Assembly (NCBI GenBank): GCA_964445985.1
Contig: CAYUMU010000026.1
Location: 6,099 to 70,098, forward strand
DNA: 64,000 nt
Direction of reading: 5' to 3'
Source of the DNA: CAYUMU01 sp964445985
Lineage (GTDB): Bacteria; Planctomycetota; Planctomycetia; Pirellulales; S012-138
Shown here: piece after piece, positions 42,711 to 52,231 of the stretch
Numbering within the stretch: the first letter of the stretch is position 1
Layout of the letters: each line of letters starts with the position of its first letter
The notes under the pieces: generated by a model
The model's input: only the letters and a program-made list of their open reading frames with translations
What the model was told of the DNA's origin: nothing
The model's database searches: none
Translations under genes and position numbers: made by a program

Positions 42711-43330
42711 CCCCGCGGGTGGCACGCCCCTGAGCCCCAGCGAAGGGCGTGGTAGCAGCGGAGTTGGGCCAAACCAACAAAACGCCGGGTGGCACGGACC
42801 CACCCCCCCCATTCGGGTGCCACTGGCTTTGCCAGTGTTCACGGGCGTTCAACCCGCTGCCTCCCGCAGCCCTCACCTCACGCCCCGCCGACCCACATCC
42901 TCTTGCGGCCCGACACTTCCAGCCACCCTGCCAGCAAGCCCCCTCCCAAGGACCATTGAACCAAGTGCCACCGGCCTCATTTTCAAGAAAAACCCTCATT
43001 GTACATTGACATACGTTCACTATTCGTGTACTGTTCATACTCACACGCTTGGCGGCCGCGTTCGTTGGGTTGGGAAGCGGCAGCCAGGTGGGGTGGGGTT
43101 GATACACAAGTCATGCACTACATTAAGCAGAACTGCCATGTGAGCATTGTTGCCGGGCGCCATGCTTACGCCCACTGGCGTAAGCATGCAGAAAAACGCT
43201 GCATAGAGCAAAGCTCTCGGCATGCCACACGGTCGCGGGCTTGGTATGGTAAACTGAATTCGCGCCATGCTGGTTAACTTGGCGTTAGCGGTCAAACAGT
43301 CGCCGGAGTTACACTCGAACAGCAAGCAAT
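42711..43330. repeat. Intergenic, dispersed repeats
   Basis: 42719-42780 is related to 2600-2650. A perfect hairpin ATGCTTACGCC/GGCGTAAGCAT lies at about 43162-43187 and a sister copy at 43925-43950. No gene is supported between 42711 and 43330. Confidence 0.65.
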
Positions 43331-43576
43331 ATGGTGGTGCTTATGGCCCGAGCAGTGAAAGATATCGAGCGCGAGATTCAAGAACTTAGTTCCGAAGACA
43401 AAGTCGGGTTGATTCGTGCTTTGATAGCCGATCTTGACGCGCCAGCCGACGCGAATGTCGAACGAGTCTGGTTGGAAACATCACAGCGGCGTTATCGGGA
43501 ACTCGTGGAAGGCAAAGTCCAAGGCGTTCCTGGTCCTCTCGTGTTTGAACGTCTTCGCAAGCGTATGGGCGGATGA
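43331..43576 (+). CDS. Addiction-module antitoxin (Unstab_antitox family)
   Basis: An 81-residue protein with VKDIEREIQELSSEDKVGLIRALIADLD, typical of the putative addiction-module component family (TIGR02574/PF09720), ending in a charged helix (VWLETSQRRYRELVEGKVQGVPG). It would bind and silence the ParE/RelE-like toxin encoded next. Its stop overlaps the toxin start (ATGA, 43573-43576). ATG 43343 is an alternative start. Confidence 0.88.
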   Translation: MVVLMARAVKDIEREIQELSSEDKVGLIRALIADLDAPADANVERVWLETSQRRYRELVEGKVQGVPGPLVFERLRKRMGG

Positions 43577-43872
43577 GATACGAATTTCATCCTGAAGCGG
43601 AGCAAGAGCTGTATGAAGCTGCTTCGCGATATGAAGCGGCACTTCCGGACCTCGGGCTCCGATTTGGAAATGAAGTCGAACGAGTTATCCATCTACTGTT
43701 GGAACACCCCGAACTTGGGTCGCCACTTGGCGACGACCTGAGACACTTCATACTTCGCAAGTTTCCATTCACCATTGTGTATGCCACCATTTCCGATCTC
43801 GTCTACATCGTGGCAGTTGCGCATGGAAGCCGTGAGCCGGGTTATTGGCGGTTGCGTGTGCAAGACCTCTAA
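43573..43872 (+). CDS. RelE/ParE-family toxin
   Basis: A 99-residue toxin: MRYEFHPEAEQELYEAASRYEAA at the N-terminus, GLRFGNEVERVIHLLLEHPELG in the helical part, and RHFILRKFPFTIVYATISDLVYIVAVAHGSREPGYW at the C-terminus, the usual ParE/RelE strand order. Members either block gyrase or cleave ribosome-bound mRNA; which one cannot be read. Translationally coupled to the antitoxin gene. Confidence 0.9.
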   Translation: MRYEFHPEAEQELYEAASRYEAALPDLGLRFGNEVERVIHLLLEHPELGSPLGDDLRHFILRKFPFTIVYATISDLVYIVAVAHGSREPGYWRLRVQDL

Positions 43873-44048
43873 CCGATTCAACTCCAAATTCCCCACTCCG
43901 AACTTTCCTTTCACGCCAGTGTGCCATGCTTACGCCAGTGGGCGTAAGCCAGTGTAGGGTAGGCATTCTGCCTGCCACAATGCGGGTTAAATCGTGCATC
44001 ACGCGGTGGATTGCACAAAGGGCTTCCACGGGCGGCGTGCCATCCCAC

Positions 44049-45143
44049 CTACTCCAGCTTCCCCTCTCGAAACGCTTCCACAATCTCTTCCAAGCTCCGC
44101 GAGGTATCGATTGGCAGGTTGCGTTGGCGGACCTCCTCCACGACCGCCAGCGAGGGTTCCACTTGATCAGCGGTAAACGCCGTGCGGCGGAGCGGTTCGT
44201 CGTTGAACAGGCTCAGCACGCTCAGGGTTGCCGTGACCTGTCCTTCGGTTTGCCGCACTTGGGCCAGGCGTCCCAGTTGTTGGAGCCAGCGATCGAGCGG
44301 TTCCCACGCCCAGTGGCGACCGCGCAGATCCGCTTGGACTTGCGCCACCACGCCGAGCAGTTGCCCGGCGTCTTTGGCGGAGATGGCGAACTGGAATGTC
44401 AGTTGTCCGCCCTTGCGCCCCAGAGTAACCGCGTTCCGCTCGGCCGCTTGGGCCAGCAGACGCAACGATTCGTCGTCCAGAATCGAAATCAGCGGCAACG
44501 CCGGCGGCTCGTCGACCAGTTCTCGTTCGCGGGCCATGGCCTTGAGCACCCGGCGCAACTCGTCCCAAGTCCAGCGTTCGGCCCCGCCCTCGATTCGGCG
44601 GGCTTGCTCTTCTCGGGCCGCGGTTTGCAACCCCTCGCTCCACTCGGCCTGGGTTTCCTTCAGCAACCAGTCGACCGCCACGCCTGGGATTTCCGTTTGG
44701 TGGTAGTAGCACAGCGATTGCTCGTTGGACAGAAAGAACCGGCCCGGACGGACGCCGAACTCGGCCAGGTTGAGCTCGGTTTGATTGGCAGGCGTTTTGT
44801 CTTCCTCGGTTCCTGCACGAGGCTTTCCCAGGCTAATCGTTCGATAGGCGCGGGGGCCGGTTCGCAGCCATTGTTCTTCGGTGTCGCCAAAGACCGGAAT
44901 GACGCCCGGCTTGACCAGCAACAATTCGTCGCGTTGTTCCCACAGCCGGGTCAAATGAGCCAGATCGGCGTTCCGGCCAGCGCCGGGGGGCTCGCTGGTG
45001 CGAATGTTGCAATACACCCGCAAATGCCGGTAAACGTCGCGCTGGGTGTCGTATTCAATCACGCTGAACCGCTCGGCCTTGATGCAGCCAACGATTGACA
45101 GGCAGCACGCCGCCAACGCTCCCATCGCGAGTCTGGTCTGCAT
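44049..45143 (-). CDS. Lipoprotein, hypothetical
   Basis: A 364-residue protein with a lipoprotein signal peptide: MQTRLAMGALAACCLSIVGC, lipobox LSIVGC with Cys20 as the lipidation site. The mature part is mostly helical with many Glu/Arg residues (EEQARRIEGGAERWTWDELRRVL; DESLRLLAQAAERNAVTLG). RTISLGKPRAGTEEDKTPANQ is a loop. No known domain recognised. It is convergent with the ParE module and divergent from hemL. Confidence 0.75.
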   Translation of the reverse strand: MQTRLAMGALAACCLSIVGCIKAERFSVIEYDTQRDVYRHLRVYCNIRTSEPPGAGRNADLAHLTRLWEQRDELLLVKPGVIPVFGDTEEQWLRTGPRAYRTISLGKPRAGTEEDKTPANQTELNLAEFGVRPGRFFLSNEQSLCYYHQTEIPGVAVDWLLKETQAEWSEGLQTAAREEQARRIEGGAERWTWDELRRVLKAMARERELVDEPPALPLISILDDESLRLLAQAAERNAVTLGRKGGQLTFQFAISAKDAGQLLGVVAQVQADLRGRHWAWEPLDRWLQQLGRLAQVRQTEGQVTATLSVLSLFNDEPLRRTAFTADQVEPSLAVVEEVRQRNLPIDTSRSLEEIVEAFREGKLE

Positions 45144-45442
45144 GGCTGGGCTCTCCGGTTAATAAGGTGACGGTACGCGGAGCCCGCGGCGGTAGGGCCG
45201 CGCGCTCTCCTTTCTGCTCCCCTCTTTAGAGTCTAATCGGCCGCGCGCCGCCACGTCCAGGATTGTCGGCTGGCCGCGCCCCTTTCGCGTGCCGCGTCTG
45301 TTACATTACCATTTCTCCAGGGGGACGAAGGTCGGGCTGCCGACGGGGCGCCTTCCTTTTCGCCCCCCATGATCGCCAGCAACAGCACTCATGGTTGCCG
45401 CCGGTAATGCGGCTTGCCGTCTCGCCCACGGAAAACGAATCG

Positions 45443-46723
45443 ATGTCGCGTGCCTTAAGTGAAGCAGCGTTTGCCCAAGCCCAGCAACTTATCCCCGGCG
45501 GTGTGAATAGCCCTGCGCGAGCTTTCGGCGCCGTGGGTGGCGACCCTATTTTCTTTGCGTCAGGGCAGGGTGCGTACCTGGTCGATATCGATGGCAACCG
45601 CTACATCGATTACATCGGCAGCTGGGGTCCGATGATCCTGGGCCACGCCCATCCGCGCGTGGTCAGAGCACTCCAGGAAACGGCGGCCCGCGGCACGAGC
45701 TTTGGCGCGCCTACCGAAGCGGAAAGCCAGCTCGCCCAGTTGATTATCGACGCCATGCCATCGGTCGAAAAAGTTCGGCTGGTCAACTCCGGCACCGAAG
45801 CCACGATGAGCGCCATTCGGCTGGCCCGCGGCTACACCGGCCGCGACATCATCGTCAAGTTCGCCGGCAACTACCATGGACACGTGGACAGCCTGCTGGT
45901 GGCCGCCGGCAGCGCCGCCGCCACGCTGGCCGTGCCCAACTCGCCCGGCGTGACCGCGGGTACCGCCAAAGACACGCTGGTGCTGGCGTACAACGATGTG
46001 CCCGGTCTCAAGGCGGCTTTCGCCAAACTACCTGGCAAAATTGCTGGTGTGATTGTGGAGCCGGTCGTCGGCAACATGGGCTGCGTGATCCCCACGCCCC
46101 CGTTCGTTGAGGCTCTCCGCGACGAAACGGCCAAAGACGGGGCCGTGCTCATCTTTGACGAGGTGATGACCGGCTTTCGGGTTGCGCATGGGGGAGCCCA
46201 ATCGCTGTTCGGCGTGGACCCCGATCTAACCACCATGGGCAAGATCGTGGGGGGCGGATTACCGGTGGGGGCCTATGGCGGCAAGGCCGAAATCATGAAT
46301 CACATTCTGCCGGCCGGCAAGGTATTCCAGGCGGGCACCCTGAGCGGAAATCCTTTGGCCACGGCCGCCGGCATTGCTACGCTAGAGTCGCTCCGCGACG
46401 ATCCGCCTTACCAGCAATTGGAACAGCGCGGCGCACAACTCGAGGCCGGCCTGCGAGCAGCCGCGGAGGCCGCGGGCGTTCCTCACAGTATTACTCGCGT
46501 CGGCAGCATGATGACCTTGTTCTTCAACCCCGATCCGGTGACGGATTGGAGCGTGGCGGCCCGCTGCGATACCGAGCGGTTTGCCCGCTATTTTTGGCAG
46601 CTCATTGAGCGGGGCGTGTACATGCCGTGCAGCCAGTACGAGGCCCTGTTTATTTCGGCTGCTCACACCGAAGACGACATCGCCCAAACGATTGCCGCGG
46701 CTCAAGTGGCGCTCACCGCCTGA
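45443..46723 (+). CDS. hemL: Glutamate-1-semialdehyde 2,1-aminomutase
   Basis: A 426-residue PLP enzyme. IPGGVNSPARAFGAVGGDPIFF is the family N-terminus; LVNSGTEATMSAIRLARGYTGR binds PLP, FDEVMTGFRVAHGGAQ holds the Asp, and TMGKIVGGGLPVGAYGGK the Schiff-base Lys. It forms 5-aminolevulinate from glutamate-1-semialdehyde, first committed step to heme. ATG 45443 is chosen by family length; an in-frame ATG at 45409 is possible. Bases 45144-45442 hold only the divergent 5' regions. Confidence 0.95.
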   Translation: MSRALSEAAFAQAQQLIPGGVNSPARAFGAVGGDPIFFASGQGAYLVDIDGNRYIDYIGSWGPMILGHAHPRVVRALQETAARGTSFGAPTEAESQLAQLIIDAMPSVEKVRLVNSGTEATMSAIRLARGYTGRDIIVKFAGNYHGHVDSLLVAAGSAAATLAVPNSPGVTAGTAKDTLVLAYNDVPGLKAAFAKLPGKIAGVIVEPVVGNMGCVIPTPPFVEALRDETAKDGAVLIFDEVMTGFRVAHGGAQSLFGVDPDLTTMGKIVGGGLPVGAYGGKAEIMNHILPAGKVFQAGTLSGNPLATAAGIATLESLRDDPPYQQLEQRGAQLEAGLRAAAEAAGVPHSITRVGSMMTLFFNPDPVTDWSVAARCDTERFARYFWQLIERGVYMPCSQYEALFISAAHTEDDIAQTIAAAQVALTA

Positions 46724-46930
46724 ACCCTGCGCGGGGCCACCAGAGCCAAAACGCCCTCAAAGATCAACCGCCACCCAACACGAACGCTCAGCCGGAAGTC
46801 CGGAAACCTTAGATAGCTCGGGGCACTGCGTTAGCAAGTGGACGCGACGCCAAGCGTACTGTCCCAACGGAACCACGTCGGAAGCAGGCTCAAGTTCCCG
46901 AGCCTTACTCGGGAAGAGGAAATCATACGC

Positions 46931-47926
46931 ATGTCGGAAGTGCAGTTTGACTGCCCTCATTGCGGACTTTCATTGGCGATCGATGCCGCCTATGGCGGTC
47001 AGGAGTCCAACTGCCCCGCTTGTGGAGGACTATTCATTGTTCCCGTGCTGGCCGGCCCTCCGTTCGCTGGGCAAGACTATGCCCCCGGTGGTTACGGACC
47101 TCCACCCCCACCGGGCTCGCCGCCACCTCCGCCTAGCGCATCGCCCCCGGGCAGCTTTGAAACGGCCGGAGGTTACGGCCAGCCGCCAAGTTATGGCCAG
47201 CCGCCGGGCTATGGACCTCCCGCTGGCTATGCGCCCCCAGGTGGCAGTCCGCCGTACGATCCTACCAGCCCCACGATTCCGTCCGCCTCGTATTCGTCGC
47301 CGGCCCCACCAAATTCGAGTCAGGCGCCGCGCAGTGCCGGCCCTCGCGCGCCCAAAAGCCCTGGCGAGTTGGCTTCTGGCGGGCAAGAAACAACCGGCGA
47401 GTCGGTGCCCGCCGCGCGTACTCCGGCCGACCTGTCGCCCAGAACGGGGGCCGCGCGTCGGCCCCAGCCGATAACGAATTCGAGTCCGCCGGGTGGCTCC
47501 CCGGCGAATGCAAGCGCCACGCCAGCGCCGGCCAGTCCTGCGCCTTCCAAGCAGCCGCGCGCGGCTGGCCCCCGCAAGGCCGGCCAGAAGCCCATGCCTG
47601 CCACGCCCCCGCCCCCAGGCAGCGCGCCGCCGCCGCCGCCGGGCGGTGGAAGCGGCGGCCCGGCGCCATCGGCCCCGAGCCCCATGGCCCCCGGTGGACC
47701 GAAGCGGCCGGGTGCGGTTAGCATTCCCAGCCCCGATGGCGAAGGGAGCTACACCATTCGAGAGCCGGTGAAAACCATTCGCAGTCGCTCGGGCGAAGTG
47801 ATTGAACTGCGCCAGCTTTCGCCGGAGGAAAAGGCCGCCCGTCGATTCCGCCGTAATATCATCATGGCGATCTTCGGACTGGTGGTGCTGGTGGTGGTGA
47901 TGGTCATCTTGATCAATTCCGGGTGA
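46931..47926 (+). CDS. Zinc-ribbon, proline-rich, single-span membrane protein
   Basis: A 331-residue protein. Residues 1-35 are a zinc ribbon (CPHC...CPAC) of the type common in planctomycete proteins. Residues ~40-280 are Pro/Gly/Ser/Ala-rich with GYGQPPSYGQPPGYGPP-type units. SGEVIELRQLSPEEKAARRFRRN precedes a C-terminal membrane span (IIMAIFGLVVLVVVMVIL). It is probably tail-anchored with the ribbon in the cytoplasm. AGAGGA lies 11-12 nt before ATG 46931. It could be a partner for GYF_2-type proteins, but that is speculation. Confidence 0.78.
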   Translation: MSEVQFDCPHCGLSLAIDAAYGGQESNCPACGGLFIVPVLAGPPFAGQDYAPGGYGPPPPPGSPPPPPSASPPGSFETAGGYGQPPSYGQPPGYGPPAGYAPPGGSPPYDPTSPTIPSASYSSPAPPNSSQAPRSAGPRAPKSPGELASGGQETTGESVPAARTPADLSPRTGAARRPQPITNSSPPGGSPANASATPAPASPAPSKQPRAAGPRKAGQKPMPATPPPPGSAPPPPPGGGSGGPAPSAPSPMAPGGPKRPGAVSIPSPDGEGSYTIREPVKTIRSRSGEVIELRQLSPEEKAARRFRRNIIMAIFGLVVLVVVMVILINSG

Positions 47927-47981
47927 ACCGCCAGCCGCGCAACCGGCCGCGCAATCGTGCCGATGACCTGCTGAGGCGCAG

Positions 47982-48230
47982 CTACTTCTCACCTCGGGCA
48001 AACTGCACCAGTTCTTCCAGCAGCGAAAGGGCGTCGCGCTCTTCCGATTCCATGGTGGCGCATATTTCGGCAAATTGATCTTCGTTGGCGCGGTGAACCT
48101 TGAGCAAGGTCAGGCCCATCTTCAGCACGTGCAAGCAATGTCGCAAATCGTGGACGACGACCGATAACCGGTCTTTGCGAACGATATTCTGGGAATCGTC
48201 GGCCGGATCCGGGGCGGGGATTTCATTCAT
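47982..48230 (-). CDS. Small HisKA-like dimerisation protein
   Basis: An 82-residue protein. After a disordered N-terminus, RLSVVVHDLRHCLHVLKMGLTLLKVH resembles the phospho-accepting helix of sensor kinases (H-D/E-L-R-x-P/C-L), and ICATMESEERDALSLLEELVQFAR fits the second helix. No ATPase domain is present. It may be a stand-alone phosphotransfer or adaptor helix pair. ATG 48230 is chosen because the residues before it do not look coding; no strong ribosome site is seen. Confidence 0.6.
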   Translation of the reverse strand: MNEIPAPDPADDSQNIVRKDRLSVVVHDLRHCLHVLKMGLTLLKVHRANEDQFAEICATMESEERDALSLLEELVQFARGEK

Positions 48231-48635
48231 GGAAATAGGGCTCGCTATTGGGTGCGCGCGATTCAGGCGGGCGCCACGGCTCACCCCTTCCCAGTGACGC
48301 GACGGCTAGCGCGCACGAAAGCACGATATTTAGTTGATCGGGCGGGGATGCACCTCTGGAGCCCTGCAAAGCCAAGAGGGACACTATGCGTTATCGTCCT
48401 CAGGTTTGGTGCGGATGCAAGCCAAAAATATCTGCCTGACCTAACAAAAAGCAGGCTACCGCAAGAAATGGCTTCGATTGCGTGCTTCCACAGTTCTTCC
48501 CCCCATGGCTAAGTCAGGCCAAATTCCCGCGGAGGAGCAAGGTTTTCCGCCATCGCGGGTAGCGCACCCCAGCCTGGCCAGCACTGCAGGGCCGGGTCGG
48601 GTCTTGGCACGCGTGTGGGGGGATCCTCGCTCTCG
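48231..48635. other. Intergenic, no gene seen
   Basis: This lies between the small HisKA-like gene and the 3' end of the HhH/HTH gene. No repeats or hairpins of note were seen. Confidence 0.4.
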
Positions 48636-49769
48636 CTAAACTGCCCTTAAGGTGGGCAGCAGATCGGGTCCGAGGCTATTTCGAGTGCAAGGAAAAAAAA
48701 GGTGCGCTGCCTCCGAGAACAGCGGCAACTCCTGCGACATCCAGGTTTTTTCCAAACGTTCACGAATGTCGTGGACGAGGCTGGAGCCGTCGGGCCAGCG
48801 AATCCGCATGATCTCGGCGACTTCGTTCAACAGTTGGTAAACCCGAGCTCGCGTTAACCCCAACCGCCCGGCCGATTCTCGCACCGAAACAAACTGCCCT
48901 GAAAGCAAACCCAACCGATCCGCGACCAGGTGTCGCACGCCGTCGCCAGCATCGACCTTGATTTGGGCCACGAGGGGTTCGACGAACTCGCGACGAACTT
49001 CGTCGTTGGTCACCCGATCCAGGCGACCGCGAATCTGCGTGATCCACGACGAGATCGGTTGGACAAAACGGGGAATGATTTGCGCGGAAAGGTGCGAAGC
49101 AAATGGAGCGCCCTTGCCAACCAGGCTATGGATCGCGGCGAACACCTCCAAAACGGCCCTGACGCGCTTTTCCCCATGGGTTTTGCGGGCTCGAATTTCG
49201 GCCAGGGTGCAATTGGTGTAGGTGGAAAGCGGAGCATCCCAGATAACGCGCGGCAGCGTTTCCAGCGAGGGCGCAAAACGCCCCAGTAATTCATCCTGAA
49301 GATTGGCGTGCACGATCAGCCGCCGCCACGCCGCCCAATCCTCTTCCGAAACCGATTGCGACTGGAAATCGCCCTCGAATAAATCGGGGGCTGGCTGGGC
49401 GGGCAACGAAGCGGCCGCCCGCTCCAAGACGAGGATGAGACCTTCGAGCTTTTTCGAGCCAATGCCGGGCACGGCCGCCAAATCGGCGAAATCCGTGGTC
49501 GCAATTTCCTCGATGTTGCGGTGCAGCAGCACGAGCGGCAAACGCCGGTCTCCTTCGAGGACGAAATACGCCAACGGATGCTGCAAACGTTCCGGGGTTT
49601 GCTGCAATAAACGCTTGCGAATTTCTTCGTACCGCACCAGCAAGCGAACGTCGTTCGCAGTGGGCTTGGTGCTCAAGGTGCCTCTCCCCAAATGGCGCAG
49701 CAGGCCACGCGCGAGCACATATCGCCGCCAAGCTGCAATGGTTGATGTTCCGTAAACTGCGATCATCAT
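48636..49769 (-). CDS. HhH and sigma-region-4-like HTH DNA-binding protein
   Basis: A 377-residue protein. IATTDFADLAAVPGIGSKKLEGLILVLE (~residues 88-115) is a helix-hairpin-helix. VSVRESAGRLGLTRARVYQLLNEVAEIMRIRWPDGS (~295-330) is an HTH like sigma region 4. The central part is helical. Members of this type, found in planctomycetes, are unassigned; nucleic-acid binding is likely. The ATG (49769 or 49766) has no close homologue for comparison here. Confidence 0.7.
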   Translation of the reverse strand: MMIAVYGTSTIAAWRRYVLARGLLRHLGRGTLSTKPTANDVRLLVRYEEIRKRLLQQTPERLQHPLAYFVLEGDRRLPLVLLHRNIEEIATTDFADLAAVPGIGSKKLEGLILVLERAAASLPAQPAPDLFEGDFQSQSVSEEDWAAWRRLIVHANLQDELLGRFAPSLETLPRVIWDAPLSTYTNCTLAEIRARKTHGEKRVRAVLEVFAAIHSLVGKGAPFASHLSAQIIPRFVQPISSWITQIRGRLDRVTNDEVRREFVEPLVAQIKVDAGDGVRHLVADRLGLLSGQFVSVRESAGRLGLTRARVYQLLNEVAEIMRIRWPDGSSLVHDIRERLEKTWMSQELPLFSEAAHLFFPCTRNSLGPDLLPTLRAV

Positions 49770-50038
49770 GGAACTTCGACGCCAGAATCCAGCCCTGCTT
49801 TGGCTTCAAAATCCCTGTCTCGGTTCGTACCTCGGCCTCCAGACGTACGAGCCCATGCCTCCTCATGACAAACCACCCAAAAGTTGTGGCTCACCCCCCC
49901 ACTTCGGCCATCTTAGTAAACCCGCGTACTCTAGAAAAGTGTCGCGATTTTTCGAGAAAACTGGAAAAATGAGAATAACCGTACCCGGCTTACCAGACAT
50001 TTTGCGGGAAAGCGCTGGCAGGCATGGTCTTAACGCAC

Positions 50039-50656
50039 TTAATCGCGCGCTTGGCCGGGCGCCTCGCGTTCCCAGCGTTGCCGAATTAACCGCAACTTGC
50101 GGCCGATGGTCACCGGCGCGCAGGCAAGTTCATCGGCAAGTTCTTGGTTGGTATAGCCTTCCATCTTGCCAAGCGCAATCTTGCGCAGCAAGTCGTCATC
50201 AAGCACGGCCAACAACCGCTGGCATTCTTCGGCAATTAAATTGGCCAATTCGGGCGTGGGTTCGGAGCCGGCAAAGTGATCGAACCCACCCTGCTGGTTT
50301 TCCAAGTTAAAAACGGCGCTATCCCCGCGCACTCGACCCCCGCCCCTCTTGGCGGCCGTTTCTCTTCGAACAAGCTTTCCGGCTTTCCGCTCGGCGATGA
50401 CCACGAGCAGCGACCAAAGATTGTCGCGATCCGAAAGTTCGGGGAAGCGCTCCTCGCGAATGCCGCGGAGGACGCTCTCCAAGGCGCTGGCTGCCACGTC
50501 TTCCTCGTCGGCACTGCGGCGCATGGAGCCACGCAAGCGCGTGCGGACTCGTTTGACCAGTCGTTCGAAATAGCGACGCCAAAGCTGGCTGGTCGCTTCT
50601 TCGACCTGACCTTCGCGCAACTTGTTCATCCAGATGGTAACGGAGTCTTCGCTCAT
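50039..50656 (-). CDS. ECF-type RNA polymerase sigma factor
   Basis: A 205-residue sigma-70 family factor of the planctomycete ECF type. MSEDSVTIWMNKLREGQVEEATSQLWRRYFERLVKRVRTRL matches region 2 and its approach, with DEEDVAASALESVLRG typical for region 2.4. Region 4 is ALGKMEGYTNQELADELACAPVTIGRKLRLIRQRW, an HTH. It would direct RNA polymerase to its own set of promoters. ATG 50656 is the family start. No anti-sigma gene is adjacent. Bases 50657-51001 upstream hold no gene. Confidence 0.88.
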   Translation of the reverse strand: MSEDSVTIWMNKLREGQVEEATSQLWRRYFERLVKRVRTRLRGSMRRSADEEDVAASALESVLRGIREERFPELSDRDNLWSLLVVIAERKAGKLVRRETAAKRGGGRVRGDSAVFNLENQQGGFDHFAGSEPTPELANLIAEECQRLLAVLDDDLLRKIALGKMEGYTNQELADELACAPVTIGRKLRLIRQRWEREAPGQARD

Positions 50657-51001
50657 GCGGTCTTCTACGGTTCCGGATCGCCTCTCGCCTCGGGCGAGTT
50701 TCCCCTGATGCCGGGGGATGGCACCTATTATGTCGCGGCCTTCCGCCGATGTCCAATTCTCATGCGCCAAGGAAACCCGCGCGCCTGGGACGCCAGGGGC
50801 CTTCGGTACGCAGAGGGCAGGCGCGGAATGCGACCCTCCCCCTCCCTGCCTGAAGTACGCCGGTCGCGGCTCGTTTCCGCGGCGGGGGATCGTTTTGGGC
50901 GACGGCCGATCTTCCCCCCAGGCCAGCGGCAACACAAACCAGCAGTGCGATTTGAACGCAACGCATGTGCCATCTCCCTGGAGTTTCGTTACCGTTCCGC
51001 G

Positions 51002-51889
51002 CTAGGTCAACATGCCAGGTGGCTCCAGTCGCCAGTTATCGATCAACCGCGTGGCGCCAACAAATGCCGCCACGAGTGCGATCGCGGGTCGAGTTATACG
51101 TTCCACGGGATCCAGGCTATCGGGGTCCACAAGGGCCACGTATTGCGGTTTGAGATCGGGTTCTTGGCTGAGCCGTTGGAGAATGCCGTCCAAGATTGCG
51201 GCGGCGTCGCTTTCCCCTGCTTGCACCCTTTCATGCGCGGTTCGCAGCCCGGCCGAAATGGCCAGGCCTTGCTGACGTTGCGACTCGTTCAGGTAGGCAT
51301 TCCGCGAACTGAGCGCCAACCCGTCGGGCTCGCGCACGGTAGGGCAAACGACGATTTCGATTGGCCAGGCCAGATCGTGCACCATTTGGCGAATGACGAC
51401 CGTTTGCTGGTAGTCTTTTTGGCCAAAAAAAGCCTGGTCGGGTCCGACCTGGTTGAACAGTTTGGCCACCACGGTGGTGACGCCGCGAAAATGGCCTGGC
51501 CGATGTCCGCCTTCCCAGGGCAGCGTTACCTGCTCGACGTTCACGTAGGTTTGAAACGCGCGAGGGTACATTTCCTCGACCGAAGGCGCGAACACCAGGT
51601 CCACGTCGTGCGGGGCCAACAGGGCCAGGTCGGTGGCCAGGTCGCGCGGATACCGATCGAAATCTTCGTGGGGGCCAAATTGGGTTGGGTTGACGAAGAT
51701 GCTTACCACGGTGGCGCCGCAACGAGTTCGGCTGGCATCGACCAGGCTTAGATGACCCTGATGCAATGCGCCCATGGTGGGCACGAATCCAATGGAATTG
51801 CCTTCGGCTCGCAGCGAGTTGAGCCTCGCCCGCAAGTCGCGCGTGGTCGTAACAACGGGTGGAACTCCCATTGCATTTTCCGATGGCAT
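51002..51889 (-). CDS. panC: Pantothenate synthetase
   Basis: A 295-residue PanC. GFVPTMGALHQGHLSLVDASR carries the HIGH-type ATP motif; VSIFVNPTQFGPHEDFDRYPR and GHFRGVTTVVAKLFNQVGPDQAFFGQKDYQQ follow, and LALSSRNAYLNESQR is the KMSKS-like segment. It joins pantoate and beta-alanine on the way to coenzyme A. ATG 51889 is chosen; ATG 51871 (MGVPPV) would also fit. No panB or panD is next to it. Confidence 0.95.
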   Translation of the reverse strand: MPSENAMGVPPVVTTTRDLRARLNSLRAEGNSIGFVPTMGALHQGHLSLVDASRTRCGATVVSIFVNPTQFGPHEDFDRYPRDLATDLALLAPHDVDLVFAPSVEEMYPRAFQTYVNVEQVTLPWEGGHRPGHFRGVTTVVAKLFNQVGPDQAFFGQKDYQQTVVIRQMVHDLAWPIEIVVCPTVREPDGLALSSRNAYLNESQRQQGLAISAGLRTAHERVQAGESDAAAILDGILQRLSQEPDLKPQYVALVDPDSLDPVERITRPAIALVAAFVGATRLIDNWRLEPPGMLT

Positions 51890-51944
51890 AAGACTGCCCC
51901 CAACCTTGATGAACCCCCCTGCGGACAATTCCGACCGGTGATTT

Positions 51945-52141
51945 CTTGCTCGTTAACATCTCTGCAAGCCGCGGAGAACTTTAATGCCTCAGAGTCTGTT
52001 TGCGGTTTACCCGCGTTAAGTGCGAGGGATGTTCGTGGGATTCCCTCGCTGACGCGCCCGGCGTAAGCATGGCGCCCAGCGAGAACCCCACCCATTTCTT
52101 GCCCCCTTCTCCCCCGGAAATACCGGGGAGAGGGGAGAAAA
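51945..52141. repeat. Cluster of three dispersed repeats
   Basis: 51945-52020 is the complement of 35640-35722 in the integron array. 52017-52050 is a palindrome (GCGAGGGA..TCCCTCGC) also seen at 16106-16139. 52105-52141 (CTCCCCCGGAAATACCGGGGAGAG) is shared with 54204-54234. The spacer 51890-52231 seems built from mobile short elements. Confidence 0.75.
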
Positions 52142-52231
52142 GGGGTTCGCGCCCGCTGCTTTCACGCGAAAGTGACACACCTAGAATCCGTTCGAGCGAG
52201 AAAATTTCTAACCAATGCTTGGCCAGGCCGC

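Noticed and set aside
43150..43190. Short hairpins considered as CRISPR repeats
   Set aside because: Only two copies (also 43925-43950), no regular spacing and no cas genes.
47030..48073. Long minus-strand open frame opposite the zinc-ribbon/proline-rich gene
   Set aside because: Arg/Gly-rich shadow of the proline-rich region; no start signal.
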